Source: Haloflavibacter putidus (GTDB lineage Bacteria > Bacteroidota > Bacteroidia > Flavobacteriales > Flavobacteriaceae). Taken from it: a stretch of 64,000 bases of DNA. Shown here one piece after another: positions 1 through 9,584 of this stretch. Within the stretch, counting starts at the first letter, position 1. Every line of letters begins with the position of its first letter. The translations under genes and the position numbers were made by a program. Location of the stretch: positions 62,001 through 126,000 of the forward strand of contig NZ_VIAR01000004.1 of the NCBI RefSeq assembly GCF_006546625.1, in the 5' to 3' direction. Under the pieces are notes generated by a model, which was given only the letters and a program-made list of their open reading frames with translations, was not told where the DNA came from and made no database searches.

Positions 1-513
1 TTTAAGCACTTTTCCGGTTTTATATTCTACTTTTCTTAAACTAGATTTACCGTGCTGCCCGGTACTTTCGTATAAAGTATCTTTATAAAACTCTAAACCT
101 TGGGTAAAAGCCTCATTATCGTGCGGATAAGAATTTATAATTTCGTAACCGTAAACAATAGGTTTGGTTTTGCTGTGCAGGCTTATGTTTTTGTTAATTT
201 CAATTTGAGTATCCTCAAAATAAACAGAGGCTTTTAAAATATTGTTACCAAATGGCTTTTCTAGGTTTACGGAAATTGGCTCATTTTTAATGCTTTTTGC
301 CAATTTATTATTGCCATAAGAGTATACAACAGAATCTATTTGATAATCTTTCTTGCTTTTTACGGAAAGTTTTAAGGCATCTCCCTTCTGTAATGGACCT
401 TTTTTACTATCCGTTTTTAAGATAAAATTCTCTGCTGCATTCTTTGTGTTCTTTCCGCAGGAAAGCAATAAAATGCTTAAACAGAAGAAAACCAATACCT
501 TATATTTTTTCAT
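1..513 (-). CDS. Glutaminyl-peptide cyclotransferase, C-terminally cut by the window edge
   Basis: Reading from the ATG complement at 511-513 the protein begins MKKYKVLVFFCLSILLLSCG, a lipoprotein signal peptide with a lipobox ending LLSC. About 110 residues later comes the block NSYPHDNEAFTQGLEF followed by LYESTGQHGKSSLRKVEY, which is the hallmark start of the bacterial glutamine cyclotransferase beta-propeller family. Such enzymes convert N-terminal glutamine to pyroglutamate on exported proteins. Only the first 171 codons lie inside the window; the propeller continues beyond base 1. The lipobox places it in the envelope, probably anchored by lipid. It is divergent from the SRP RNA gene. 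Family assignment is from motif recognition; activity is inferred. Confidence 0.85.
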   Translation of the reverse strand, partial: MKKYKVLVFFCLSILLLSCGKNTKNAAENFILKTDSKKGPLQKGDALKLSVKSKKDYQIDSVVYSYGNNKLAKSIKNEPISVNLEKPFGNNILKASVYFEDTQIEINKNISLHSKTKPIVYGYEIINSYPHDNEAFTQGLEFYKDTLYESTGQHGKSSLRKVEYKTGKVLK

Positions 514-566
514 AAAAATAAAATTTTTAAAAAAAGCTAATTTAGGTAATTCTATTTAAAAAATAC

Positions 567-596
567 TTGTAAAAATAGATAAACATTGTATATTTG
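567..596 (+). promoter_or_regulatory. Bacteroidota-type promoter for the SRP RNA
   Basis: A TTG at 567-569 and the box TATATTTG at 589-596 match the Bacteroidota sigma-A consensus (TTTG, about 19 bases, TAnnTTTG). The mature RNA begins at about 601, so this site gives an internal ruler: transcription starts some 4-5 bases after the final G of the box. Confidence 0.75.
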
Positions 597-600
597 CAGC

Positions 601-694
601 GGCAAGTCCCACACAACCAGCTCCTGCTGAATCCCCCAGGGCGGGAACGCAGCAAGGGTAAGCGGTCGTAGCGGTGTGATGTGGGTAGCTTGCC
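601..694 (+). ncRNA. ffs: Signal recognition particle RNA, small bacterial type
   Basis: The sequence starts GGCAAGTCCCACACAACCAG and ends GTGGGTAGCTTGCC, so the two ends pair into the closing stem of the 4.5S-type RNA. The internal segment CAGGGCGGGAACGCAGCAAG and the following GGTAAGCGGTCG form the conserved domain IV helix with its asymmetric loop bound by Ffh. The RNA guides ribosomes making membrane and secreted proteins to the Sec machinery. At about 94 nucleotides it is the small type lacking the Alu domain, as usual in Bacteroidota. A T-rich tract follows at 695-700 and may end the transcript. Confidence 0.95.
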
Positions 695-786
695 ATTTTT
701 TATTCCCTATATTTTCCTTTTATTTTTTATTGGTTAGTCGGTATTTTACATAGAAAAAGTAGATATTTGCCACAGAAATTTACTAA

Positions 787-1593
787 ATGAATCAAGAAGT
801 AGTACTCATTACCGGAGCTTCTTCGGGAATAGGAAAAGCTATTGGCAATTTTTTATACCAAAAAGGCTATAAAGTGTACGGCACTAGTAGAAATCCCAAA
901 CAAAAAGAGCAAGACGGTATTTGTTTTGTTGCCTTAGATGTAACTAAAAAAGAAAGCATTCTTACCGCCGTAGAAGAGGTGCTTAAAGCCGAAGGAAAAA
1001 TAGATTTTCTTATTAATAATGCCGGAATGGGCATTACCGGACCTTTAGAAGAAACCCCCGATGAAGAAATTCAAAAAGTTTTTGATACCAATTATTTTGG
1101 CGTTTTACGGGTAATTAAAGCGGTTTTACCGTCTATGCGGAAAAGAAAAACGGGTTTTATAATTAATATCACATCTATTGCCGGTTATATGGGCTTGCCG
1201 TATCGTGGCATTTACTCCGCCACCAAAGGCGCTTTAGAGCTTACCACCGAAGCTTACCGAATGGAGCTGAAAGAATTCAACATAAAAATGACCAATATTG
1301 CACCAGGCGATTTTGCCACTAATATTGCTGCCGGTAGGTATCACGCTCCTGTAAAAGAAGCTTCTCCCTATGCCAAAAACTACAAACGCACGTTAGAATT
1401 GATGGATGAGCACGTAGATAAGGGAAAAGATCCTATTATTATGGCTCAAAAAGTCTATGCCGTAATGCAGGAAGATAATCCAACTATTCATTATAAAGTA
1501 GGAGAGTGGTTGCAAAAATTCAGTATAGCATTAAAACACATTTTGCCAGATAAATGGTATGAGAAAATGCTAATGAAACATTATAAACTGTAA
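787..1593 (+). CDS. SDR family NAD(P)-dependent oxidoreductase
   Basis: A 268-residue classical short-chain dehydrogenase/reductase. The cofactor loop TGASSGIG is at residues 9-16, NNAG at 77-80, catalytic Ser130, and the YSATK active site (Tyr143, Lys147). The Rossmann fold occupies roughly residues 4-190; the remaining C-terminal part is substrate-specific. SDRs of this shape oxidise or reduce alcohols, ketones or sugars, but the substrate cannot be read from the sequence. It lies between the SRP RNA and the transaldolase-family gene, which has its own promoter box overlapping this stop codon, so the two may be transcribed separately. The ATG start is well placed directly before the first beta strand. 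Confidence 0.9.
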   Translation: MNQEVVLITGASSGIGKAIGNFLYQKGYKVYGTSRNPKQKEQDGICFVALDVTKKESILTAVEEVLKAEGKIDFLINNAGMGITGPLEETPDEEIQKVFDTNYFGVLRVIKAVLPSMRKRKTGFIINITSIAGYMGLPYRGIYSATKGALELTTEAYRMELKEFNIKMTNIAPGDFATNIAAGRYHAPVKEASPYAKNYKRTLELMDEHVDKGKDPIIMAQKVYAVMQEDNPTIHYKVGEWLQKFSIALKHILPDKWYEKMLMKHYKL

Positions 1594-1598
1594 CTTTG
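1591..1598 (+). promoter_or_regulatory. Candidate promoter box for the transaldolase-family gene
   Basis: TAACTTTG fits TAnnTTTG and overlaps the stop codon of the SDR gene. It would give a leader of about 25 bases before the ATG at 1628. No clear TTG is seen at the -33 position, so this is a moderate call. Confidence 0.45.
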
Positions 1599-1627
1599 TA
1601 AACAAGAAAAAATAAAATCAACACAAC

Positions 1628-2284
1628 ATGAAATTTTTTATAGACACAGCTAATTTAGAGCAGATTAAAGAAGCACAAGATTTAGGCGTTTTAGACGGCG
1701 TTACCACAAACCCTTCTTTAATGGCAAAAGAAGGTATTACCGGAAGAGACAATATTATCAAACATTATAAAGACATTTGCGAGATTGTAGATGGCGATGT
1801 GAGCGCAGAAGTTATTGCTACCAATTATGACGATATTATAAAAGAAGGAGAAGAATTGGCCGCTTTGCACGAGCAAATTGTCGTAAAAGTCCCCATGATA
1901 AAAGACGGCATAAAAGCCATAAAATATTTTAGCGATAACGGTATAAAAACCAATTGTACTTTAGTGTTTTCTGCAGGACAAGCTTTGTTGGCAGCAAAGG
2001 CCGGCGCAACTTACGTATCGCCATTTATTGGTAGATTAGATGATATTTCTACAGATGGGTTAAATTTAATTGCAGAAATACGCGGTATTTATGACAATTA
2101 TGGTTTTGAAACCGAAATTCTTGCAGCTTCTATTCGCCATACAATGCACGTAATAGATTGTGCTAAAATTGGCGCAGATGTTATGACAGGACCATTATCT
2201 TCTATAGATGGCTTACTAAAACACCCTTTAACCGATATTGGTTTAGAGAAATTTTTAGCAGATTATAAAAAAGGAAATAAATAG
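1628..2284 (+). CDS. fsa: Fructose-6-phosphate aldolase / small transaldolase
   Basis: A 218-residue protein beginning [20 protein letters not shown], with the TTNPSL motif at 26-31 and the Schiff-base lysine in VVKVPM (Lys87). These are diagnostic of the short transaldolase subfamily (TalC/FSA type), TIM barrels of about 215-220 residues, so it is full length. It is expected to be cytosolic and to act either as a pentose-phosphate-pathway transaldolase or as an aldolase cleaving fructose 6-phosphate; sequence alone does not separate these. In Bacteroidota this small form may be the main transaldolase, which is an inference. A strong terminator follows 18 bases after the stop. Confidence 0.9.
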   Translation: MKFFIDTANLEQIKEAQDLGVLDGVTTNPSLMAKEGITGRDNIIKHYKDICEIVDGDVSAEVIATNYDDIIKEGEELAALHEQIVVKVPMIKDGIKAIKYFSDNGIKTNCTLVFSAGQALLAAKAGATYVSPFIGRLDDISTDGLNLIAEIRGIYDNYGFETEILAASIRHTMHVIDCAKIGADVMTGPLSSIDGLLKHPLTDIGLEKFLADYKKGNK

Positions 2285-2302
2285 TTTTTTTACATTATAA
2301 TT

Positions 2303-2340
2303 TAATTAAAAAGCCTTCTGTATAGAGGGCTTTTTAATTA
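2303..2340. terminator. Bidirectional intrinsic terminator
   Basis: The 13-base arms TAATTAAAAAGCC (2303-2315) and GGCTTTTTAATTA (2328-2340) are perfectly complementary and extend inward with a further four pairs to a GTAT loop. It sits between converging genes and has T-runs on both strands, so it should serve the transaldolase gene and the thioredoxin-fold lipoprotein gene. Confidence 0.85.
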
Positions 2341-2399
2341 CGGTAATTTAAGATCAATATATCTTGATAAAAGAAAGAAAACTACTACTAAGATTCTTT

Positions 2400-3815
2400 T
2401 TACATGTTTAAAAACTGTAAAATATAATCTTCCAGATTAGAGTCGTCCAGTTGTAACCTACCATCTTTAATAATAGAATTGCCGTTAACAAAAAGAATGT
2501 TGTTTAGGTAATTTCTATAAAGTGGTTTTTTGTTGCCTACATCAACAATTTGATATTCAAACTCTTCGTGGTAGTCAAAATTCTCTATTGTTTTTTGCCA
2601 AAGTTCGGTTTCTCCGGCATCTATATTTATTCCTATAAAGGCTATTTCCGGATATTTGTTTCGTAACTTATTTATAATAGCGTGTTGACGCTTGTGTTGT
2701 TCTCCAGAGTAAATAGACCAGTAAAATAAAACCTTGGGTTTGTCGCTAATGTTTTTAAAAGCTACTTTCTCTAACGTGTTGTCTAATATAGTTTTATTAG
2801 AAATATCATGACCGGTTAAAAAAGAGCTTTGTATTTCGGCTAAGTCTCGTAGTTTTTGCTTGTTTTCGGCACTTAGATCAAAATCATTAATAACTTGTAA
2901 TGCCGTGTCTATATCTGCAGGTTTTTCAGAATAAATTATTTCTCTTTTTGCGAAGCTTTTTACAAATCGGTGTTTTAAATCGGGTAGACTAAAGATAGAA
3001 TCTGCCAGGCGTATTCTGCGTTGCAAATTGTTTATGCTATGTAACCGAAAACAATTTCTATCCATATTGTTTTCCAAACAATAATCTATCGACTTATTTT
3101 TAAGAAAATTATCCAAAAAACGTCTATAAATATAATGCCCTTGCAAATCTTTATCGTTAAAATCTACTTGATTTCTATAAGCATAAAAACCTTCAGGAAA
3201 TTGATTTTGAAATGCTTCTACATACTTTTTTATCAAAAACGAGTAGCGTTCTAACAAACCATAAAACTCATAATCTATGGTTTTTTGTGCCAAGCTTTTA
3301 AAGCTATCAGAAAAAGTATGTTTTGTAGCCAATTGGTTTAAGCGTATTTCTCTTCGTTTTTTTATAGAGTCTGTTTTGGCAGCAAAATCACTAGGCGGTA
3401 TTTTATAATATGAAAATAACAAGTCATTATTGGCTTCGTTAAGTAAGAACATTTCCATTAAGAAATTATTTTTGGCTGCTCCTTTGCCACTATACATCAT
3501 AGATTCGTCGAACTCTAAAGTATTTAAATGCACTAAAAGGCTGTCGCCTTTTTCAATATAGAAAATTTGTGTCTCCGGTGCGTGCCTAAAAGTGTATAAT
3601 CCTTCTGCATCTTCAGAAAATTGATATGAAAATTTGTTTTTGTCGTTTAGATAAATACTATCTACAATAATATCTTGTCTTTCTAGGGTAAGTAAATCAG
3701 AAGTAGGATTAACTATCTCTCCAGAAAAATAAGTTCTTATTGGTTCACTTTCATCTTCGCAAGAAAGAAAAATAAAAGAAATACTGCTAAGAAGTACTAA
3801 AAGTGAAAATCGCAT
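2400..3815 (-). CDS. Lipoprotein with C-terminal thioredoxin fold lacking the CxxC pair
   Basis: An upstream in-frame start at 3845 exists, but the ATG at 3815 directly precedes a lipoprotein signal (MRFSLLVLLSSISFIFLSC) and is preferred, giving about 471 residues. The N-terminal 100 residues resemble the beta-rich domain found before TlpA-like thioredoxins in Bacteroidota, the middle is helical, and the last 120 residues (KPKVLFYWSIYSGEQHKRQ, then AFIGINID) follow the TlpA fold. Where TlpA has WCxxC this protein reads FYWSIYSGE, so disulfide chemistry is unlikely. It is probably an envelope binding or chaperone-like protein; the function is unknown. Confidence 0.75.
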   Translation of the reverse strand: MRFSLLVLLSSISFIFLSCEDESEPIRTYFSGEIVNPTSDLLTLERQDIIVDSIYLNDKNKFSYQFSEDAEGLYTFRHAPETQIFYIEKGDSLLVHLNTLEFDESMMYSGKGAAKNNFLMEMFLLNEANNDLLFSYYKIPPSDFAAKTDSIKKRREIRLNQLATKHTFSDSFKSLAQKTIDYEFYGLLERYSFLIKKYVEAFQNQFPEGFYAYRNQVDFNDKDLQGHYIYRRFLDNFLKNKSIDYCLENNMDRNCFRLHSINNLQRRIRLADSIFSLPDLKHRFVKSFAKREIIYSEKPADIDTALQVINDFDLSAENKQKLRDLAEIQSSFLTGHDISNKTILDNTLEKVAFKNISDKPKVLFYWSIYSGEQHKRQHAIINKLRNKYPEIAFIGINIDAGETELWQKTIENFDYHEEFEYQIVDVGNKKPLYRNYLNNILFVNGNSIIKDGRLQLDDSNLEDYILQFLNM

Positions 3816-3842
3816 AGTGGTTTTAAATAGTAGGCTCTCGCA

Positions 3843-3850
3843 CAAATATA
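3843..3850 (-). promoter_or_regulatory. Candidate promoter box for the thioredoxin-fold lipoprotein
   Basis: On the minus strand this reads TATATTTG, a perfect TAnnTTTG. Transcription would start near 3838, leaving a leader of about 23 bases to the ATG at 3815. This supports the downstream start, because the longer ORF start at 3845 overlaps the promoter box itself. Confidence 0.55.
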
Positions 3851-3934
3851 GGTGCTGAAAGATATTGCTAATGTTAACTCATCGTTAAAACCAAAACTTA
3901 AAAGTTAATCTTTCCGGAAGTAGTTTTATTTAGT

Positions 3935-3942
3935 TATTTTTG
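3935..3942 (+). promoter_or_regulatory. Candidate promoter box for the ABC-F gene
   Basis: TATTTTTG fits TAnnTTTG and would place the transcript start near 3947, some 11 bases before the ATG at 3958. No convincing TTG is present at -33. Confidence 0.5.
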
Positions 3943-3954
3943 CAAAAAATTTAG

Positions 3955-5583
<1,629 letters not shown>

Positions 5584-5597
5584 TTAGTTGGGTGCAT

Positions 5598-5690
5598 CCC
5601 TTTTTTATTTCATAAATTAAAAAGGGTCGGGTTATCCGCTATATCTTTTTTTGCTTTTAGAAGCAAAAAAAGGATGCCGCTACTACCCCT
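5598..5690. repeat. Structured intergenic element with two hairpins and CCGCTA repeats
   Basis: Downstream of the ABC-F gene, CCCTTTTT (5598-5605) pairs with AAAAAGGG (5619-5626). A second hairpin has arms CTTTTTTTGCTT (5645-5656) and AAGCAAAAAAAG (5661-5672). The second hairpin is flanked by TTATCCGCTATAT and GATGCCGCTACTACCCC, and a GGGT (5629-5632) can pair with ACCC (5685-5688). From memory this resembles an element seen after genes in several flavobacteria, but I cannot confirm it here. It may be a repeat or a structured 3' RNA. Confidence 0.4.
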
Positions 5691-5714
5691 TGCACAAAAG
5701 AAACAGTTATTTTT

Positions 5715-5750
5715 AAAAACCTTTTTGCTTAGAGTAAAAAGGTTTTTTTA
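5715..5750 (+). terminator. Intrinsic terminator
   Basis: Arms AAAAACCTTTTT (5715-5726) and AAAAAGGTTTTT (5736-5747) enclose a nine-base loop and run into T residues. It is the likely end of the ABC-F transcript, lying after the structured element. Confidence 0.7.
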
Positions 5751-5773
5751 TAATACAAAAGCTGAGAGTTAAT

Positions 5774-5810
5774 CATTAAAAAGGCCGTCGTAAACACGAC
5801 AGCCTTAATT
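5774..5810 (-). terminator. Intrinsic terminator of the membrane-protein gene
   Basis: A hairpin built on GGC-GTCGT pairing with ACGAC-GCC across an AAAC loop. Read on the minus strand it is followed by TTTTTAAT, and it lies 22 bases beyond the stop of the minus-strand gene that ends at 5832. Confidence 0.7.
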
Positions 5811-5831
5811 AAAAATAAGTTTATTAAAATT

Positions 5832-6521
5832 TTAAACCTCTACTTTTCTTATAGCAAAATAAAGAAATACCAAACTAAAAATTAAGATAATAGTTAGTAG
5901 GTAAAAGTCCAATCCATTTAAAAAGAAAATAGCGAGCAAAAAAGCTATTCCCGTAGCTATTACACGACTTTTATAGTCATAGCTTAACAACTTTTTTCGT
6001 TGCTTATAAATTAAAAGTAAAGAAACTAAACTTGCAACGCCTATAAATATTACTAAAGCATTATCGTCTTTATTTTGCTGTTGTGTGGTTCCAAAAAAAA
6101 TTAAAGCCAGAGAGATTAAAGTACCCAATAATAAATTGGGAAGATTTGGCTTTGATTTTTTCATCTGCTTTACGGCCTTTTCATAAAAATCCAAATTAAA
6201 TTTATCAAACGATTTTTTATCAACTAATTTGCCAGTTAAACATTTACGCTTAAATAAATCAAAATATTTAATAGGGAAACTGTCTCTAAAATCTAAATAA
6301 GATATTAAATAAATATTGTCGTTTTCTTTTGGTAATTTAATTTTAGATTTAAAATAATCCAGTTTAAGTATAACAAATTCTGTAGAACTAGAGATGTTTA
6401 TAGACTTTTGTTCACAATGATTTAAATGGGTTATTAATTCATCTTTATCATCGTATATTTTTACTTTTCTGTATTGGTACCAATTATATGGAAAAACTAA
6501 CTTTATGTGTAAATGTTTCAT
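5832..6521 (-). CDS. Hypothetical membrane protein
   Basis: A 229-residue protein I do not recognise. The first 125 residues are soluble, rich in lysine, aspartate and aromatic residues, with no signal peptide. Four hydrophobic segments follow at roughly 127-145, 152-170, 184-200 and 203-222, separated by the basic loop KQRKKLLSYDYKSR. This predicts a cytosolic N-terminal domain on a four-helix membrane anchor. It stands alone between convergent or divergent neighbours with its own terminator. The coding region is more AT-rich than its neighbours (many AAA, AAT and TTA codons), which may indicate weaker constraint or acquisition. No function is proposed. Confidence 0.65.
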   Translation of the reverse strand: MKHLHIKLVFPYNWYQYRKVKIYDDKDELITHLNHCEQKSINISSSTEFVILKLDYFKSKIKLPKENDNIYLISYLDFRDSFPIKYFDLFKRKCLTGKLVDKKSFDKFNLDFYEKAVKQMKKSKPNLPNLLLGTLISLALIFFGTTQQQNKDDNALVIFIGVASLVSLLLIYKQRKKLLSYDYKSRVIATGIAFLLAIFFLNGLDFYLLTIILIFSLVFLYFAIRKVEV

Positions 6522-6708
6522 TATTCTAACTATTTATACAAAAAATTAAATATTACTTTACCTTTAAATAATTCTTTTTGACATTCCTCGATTTAAGAAA
6601 GTCTAATTTATAGAAAATTATAAAAAAACAAAAATTATATTTTAATATGGTCGGCAGTGCAATATGAAAAGGTTTTTTTATTTTTATCGGTCAAATTAAT
6701 ATTATAAA

Positions 6709-8028
6709 ATGAGCAACCTTCCTAAAGGAAACAAAAAACTACTTCACGCTTGGGCCTTTTACGATTGGGCCAATTCGGTTTATAACCTGGTTATTTCTTC
6801 GGCTATTTTTCCCATATTTTATGGCGCGCTTACCATTGTAAAAAATGAAGAAGGCCAGATTATTTCCGATACGGTAAACTTTTTAGGAATTACTTGGAAT
6901 AACGATACCTTAATTAGTTATACCACCGGGTTGGCGTTTTTAATGGTTTCTGTTTTATCACCGTTTTTAAGTGGTATTGCAGATTATGTGGGTAACAAGA
7001 AAGCTTTTATGAAGTTTTTTAATTATTTAGGTGCCTTGAGTTGTATTGGTCTTTTTTGGTTCGATTTAGATTTTCTTTGGCTGGGTTTATTATGTTATTT
7101 TTTAGCGCTTATCGGGTTTTGGGGAAGCTTGGTTTTTTATAATTCTTACCTGCCAGATATTGCTTTTCCGCAACAGCAAGATAAAATTAGCGCCAAAGGT
7201 TTTTCTTTAGGTTATATAGGCAGCGTTATTTTATTGCTTATCTGTCTTGCCCTAATTATGTTTTACGACAGTTTTGGTTTTGAAAGTAAAGACTTACCAA
7301 CACGATTGTCCTTTATTTTAACCGGTATTTGGTGGCTTGGGTTTAGCCAGTATACCTATTTATATCTTCCGCGTGGCAATAGAAGACAAAAATTAAGCAA
7401 AAATGTATTGTTTAACGGTTTTAAAGAACTTAAAAAAATAGCTTCCAGACTTACCAAAAATCTTAGGTTGCGTCGGTATTTATATGCGTTCTTTCTTTAT
7501 TCTATGGCAGTGCAAACCATTATGCTAATCGCAACTTACTTTGGAATAGAAGAATTAAATTGGGGCAAGCAAGATCCTACCGTTGGTCTTATTGTTAGTA
7601 TTTTATTAATACAATTGGTGGCAATTATAGGAGCAACTTTTACGGCAAAAGCTTCTAAAAAGTGGGGCAATATTCAAACTTTAATTGCCATAAATTGCAT
7701 TTGGGTAGTTATTTGCGTTTATGCTTATTTTATAACCACGCCCAATCAGTTTTATGTTGCTGCTGCTGCCGTTGGTTTGGTAATGGGCGGTATTCAATCG
7801 CTTTCCAGAAGTACTTACTCCAAATTATTGCCAGAAAATGCTATAGATACTGCTTCCTATTTTAGCTTTTACGATGTATCGGAAAAGATAGGTATTGTTA
7901 TTGGCATGTTTTCTTATGGTCTGGTAGCGCAGATTACCGGTAGCATTAGGTATTCTATTTTATTGCTAACTGTCTTTTTTGTAGCAGGTATTTTTCTTTT
8001 GCTACGCGTACCAAAAACAAGATTTTAG
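6709..8028 (+). CDS. MFS transporter, UMF1 (Atg22-like) family
   Basis: A 439-residue protein with about twelve hydrophobic segments. It opens with HAWAFYDWANSVYNLVISSA, the signature of the UMF1 family related to the fungal vacuolar amino acid effluxer Atg22. The central basic segment (RQKLSKNVLFNGFKELKKIA) is the usual cytoplasmic loop between helices 6 and 7. The QSLSRSTYSKLLPE motif near the C-terminus is also family-typical. It resides in the inner membrane; bacterial UMF1 substrates are not established. It appears monocistronic, since the following lipoprotein gene has its own promoter box. Confidence 0.88.
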   Translation: MSNLPKGNKKLLHAWAFYDWANSVYNLVISSAIFPIFYGALTIVKNEEGQIISDTVNFLGITWNNDTLISYTTGLAFLMVSVLSPFLSGIADYVGNKKAFMKFFNYLGALSCIGLFWFDLDFLWLGLLCYFLALIGFWGSLVFYNSYLPDIAFPQQQDKISAKGFSLGYIGSVILLLICLALIMFYDSFGFESKDLPTRLSFILTGIWWLGFSQYTYLYLPRGNRRQKLSKNVLFNGFKELKKIASRLTKNLRLRRYLYAFFLYSMAVQTIMLIATYFGIEELNWGKQDPTVGLIVSILLIQLVAIIGATFTAKASKKWGNIQTLIAINCIWVVICVYAYFITTPNQFYVAAAAVGLVMGGIQSLSRSTYSKLLPENAIDTASYFSFYDVSEKIGIVIGMFSYGLVAQITGSIRYSILLLTVFFVAGIFLLLRVPKTRF

Positions 8029-8044
8029 TTTAGAATTTTTTGTT

Positions 8045-8052
8045 TAAGTTTG
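8045..8052 (+). promoter_or_regulatory. Candidate promoter box for the three-repeat lipoprotein
   Basis: TAAGTTTG fits TAnnTTTG and would give a leader of about 30 bases before the ATG at 8087. There is no clear -33 element. Confidence 0.4.
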
Positions 8053-8086
8053 TGAAACCCAATTATTAATTTACTTAAACTTATTT

Positions 8087-9418
8087 ATGAAAAAATACAC
8101 CCTATTAAGTTTTGCGGCAGCAATTTTTGCTTTTTTTGCATTAAGTAGCTGCGATAACGAACCCTTGGAAGGAGAATTTGGTCCGGGACCCAATCCGCCC
8201 GGCGGTGGTGGTAATGCCAATTCAAGCTTCGAAGCTGTTGTAGATTCTACCAATTTTGTAGCTAGTTTTTCCAATGCTATTACAGAAAACGATATGACCA
8301 TCATTTCAGGCTCTTTAGCAGATGGTACTTCCATTCAGCTGACCTATGCCGGTTTTGGAACGGGAGATTTTACGCTCTCAGATTATGTAGAAGGAGATGG
8401 TATAGCAAGCTATATGGAGATGGGGCAAAACCAACAATATATAACCAGTCCGCCAGATGCGACGGGAAGTTTAGCCGTAACTGAGTATGATGCGGAAGCT
8501 GGCGTTATTTCCGGTAACTTTTCGTTTACCGCACAAAAAGAAGTAGAGCAGGAAGATGGTAGTTTTCAAACCGTAACCGTAGAAGTTACGCAAGGTGTTT
8601 TTATCAATGTTAATTTAGAATCTGACCAAACTCCGCCAACAGGAGGAGGAGACGCTACTTTTGAAGTAAAATTAGACGGCGAGCTCTTTAGCGATAATCA
8701 AGTAAATGCAAATAATAACGAAGATGGTTTTGTAATGGAAGCCACTGTTGGCAATCAACAAATGATCGTGCAGGTTTTTAATCCGGCAGAAGGCACTTTT
8801 AATTTAGGAAACGGCGCAGATGCCGATGCTTTAATTTTATACAACGTAGATTCTACCAACGAGGAAAGCCCGGTTTATACAAGTACAGAAGGTACGTTGA
8901 CTATTACTTCTTTTGATACTACCAACAAAACTGCCAGCGGTACTTTTAACGGTACTTTAGTAGATAGCTTTGGCGAAGAACCAGAAATTAGTATGACAGA
9001 AGGAGTTTTTGAAAACGTAAGCTTTGGTGTGGCAGAATCGCCAAATTCGGCTACAGCTTTAATAGACGGAGAGCCTTTTGAAGCGAGTATATTTTCTGTT
9101 TTTGAAGCTGGAGGTGATACTATCGGAATTTCGTTTGACTCAGATTTAGATGTGTCTATTCAACTTACACTGCCGCAAAATATAGAAACAGGAACTTTTG
9201 CTATAACTGCGGCGCCGGCAGCATATTCGGCCAATATCTTTTACGAAGAAGGCAATTCTACTTTAGATTATGCTTCTTTACCAGATACAGGAGAAATCAC
9301 AATTACGAGTGTAAATGGCGATATGGTAAGCGGTATTTTTAATTTTACTGCAGAAACTGGAAATGGCGATACGCTAACGGTAACCGAAGGCGAATTTACA
9401 ATGGATGTAAGTATGTAA
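8087..9418 (+). CDS. Lipoprotein with three DUF6252-like beta repeats
   Basis: A 443-residue protein with a lipoprotein signal (ending FALSSC), a glycine/proline-rich tether (GPGPNPPGGGG) and three divergent copies of one domain at about 46-172, 188-310 and 316-443. Each copy starts with a short strand plus NFV, LFS or PFE (for example FEVKLDGELF), has a GTF or GDF strand in the middle, then a strand like GTLTITSFD, and ends GxF followed by a hydrophobic strand. This matches the DUF6252-type surface lipoproteins of Flavobacteriia. It is very acidic and has few cysteines. It is probably surface exposed, with no known ligand. Confidence 0.78.
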   Translation: MKKYTLLSFAAAIFAFFALSSCDNEPLEGEFGPGPNPPGGGGNANSSFEAVVDSTNFVASFSNAITENDMTIISGSLADGTSIQLTYAGFGTGDFTLSDYVEGDGIASYMEMGQNQQYITSPPDATGSLAVTEYDAEAGVISGNFSFTAQKEVEQEDGSFQTVTVEVTQGVFINVNLESDQTPPTGGGDATFEVKLDGELFSDNQVNANNNEDGFVMEATVGNQQMIVQVFNPAEGTFNLGNGADADALILYNVDSTNEESPVYTSTEGTLTITSFDTTNKTASGTFNGTLVDSFGEEPEISMTEGVFENVSFGVAESPNSATALIDGEPFEASIFSVFEAGGDTIGISFDSDLDVSIQLTLPQNIETGTFAITAAPAAYSANIFYEEGNSTLDYASLPDTGEITITSVNGDMVSGIFNFTAETGNGDTLTVTEGEFTMDVSM

Positions 9419-9439
9419 ACGGCATTGAAAAATTTAGAG

Positions 9440-9537
9440 TAGCTGTCTCAAAGCTTCGGTAATGCTATTGCGAGTAAAATTTAGAAAATAATTTTCCTTT
9501 AATAAAATAGTAATTCGGGAAAATTTTGAGACAGCTA
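9440..9537. repeat. Long-loop inverted-repeat element, AGCTGTCTCAAA family, copy 1
   Basis: TAGCTGTCTCAAA (9440-9452) is the exact reverse complement of TTTGAGACAGCTA (9525-9537). Inside the 72-base loop a second pair AATTTTCC / GGAAAATT (9490-9497, 9518-9525) forms a nested stem. A T-run follows. The same arm sequence recurs at 52326-52449 with an unrelated loop. It may be a terminator that became mobile, or a MITE carrying insertion-sequence-like ends. Confidence 0.6.
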
Positions 9538-9584
9538 TTTTTTTGAGGGAATTTTATTTTATGCTTTTTAAAGCACTTTTACTG

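Noticed and set aside
353-559. Plus-strand 68-codon frame opposite the cyclotransferase start
   Set aside because: Shadow of the lipoprotein gene and its leader; no recognisable features.
8071-8334. Open frame on the minus strand opposite the three-repeat lipoprotein gene
   Set aside because: It overlaps a well-supported gene with a signal peptide; the product looks like antisense translation of the proline/glycine-rich tether.
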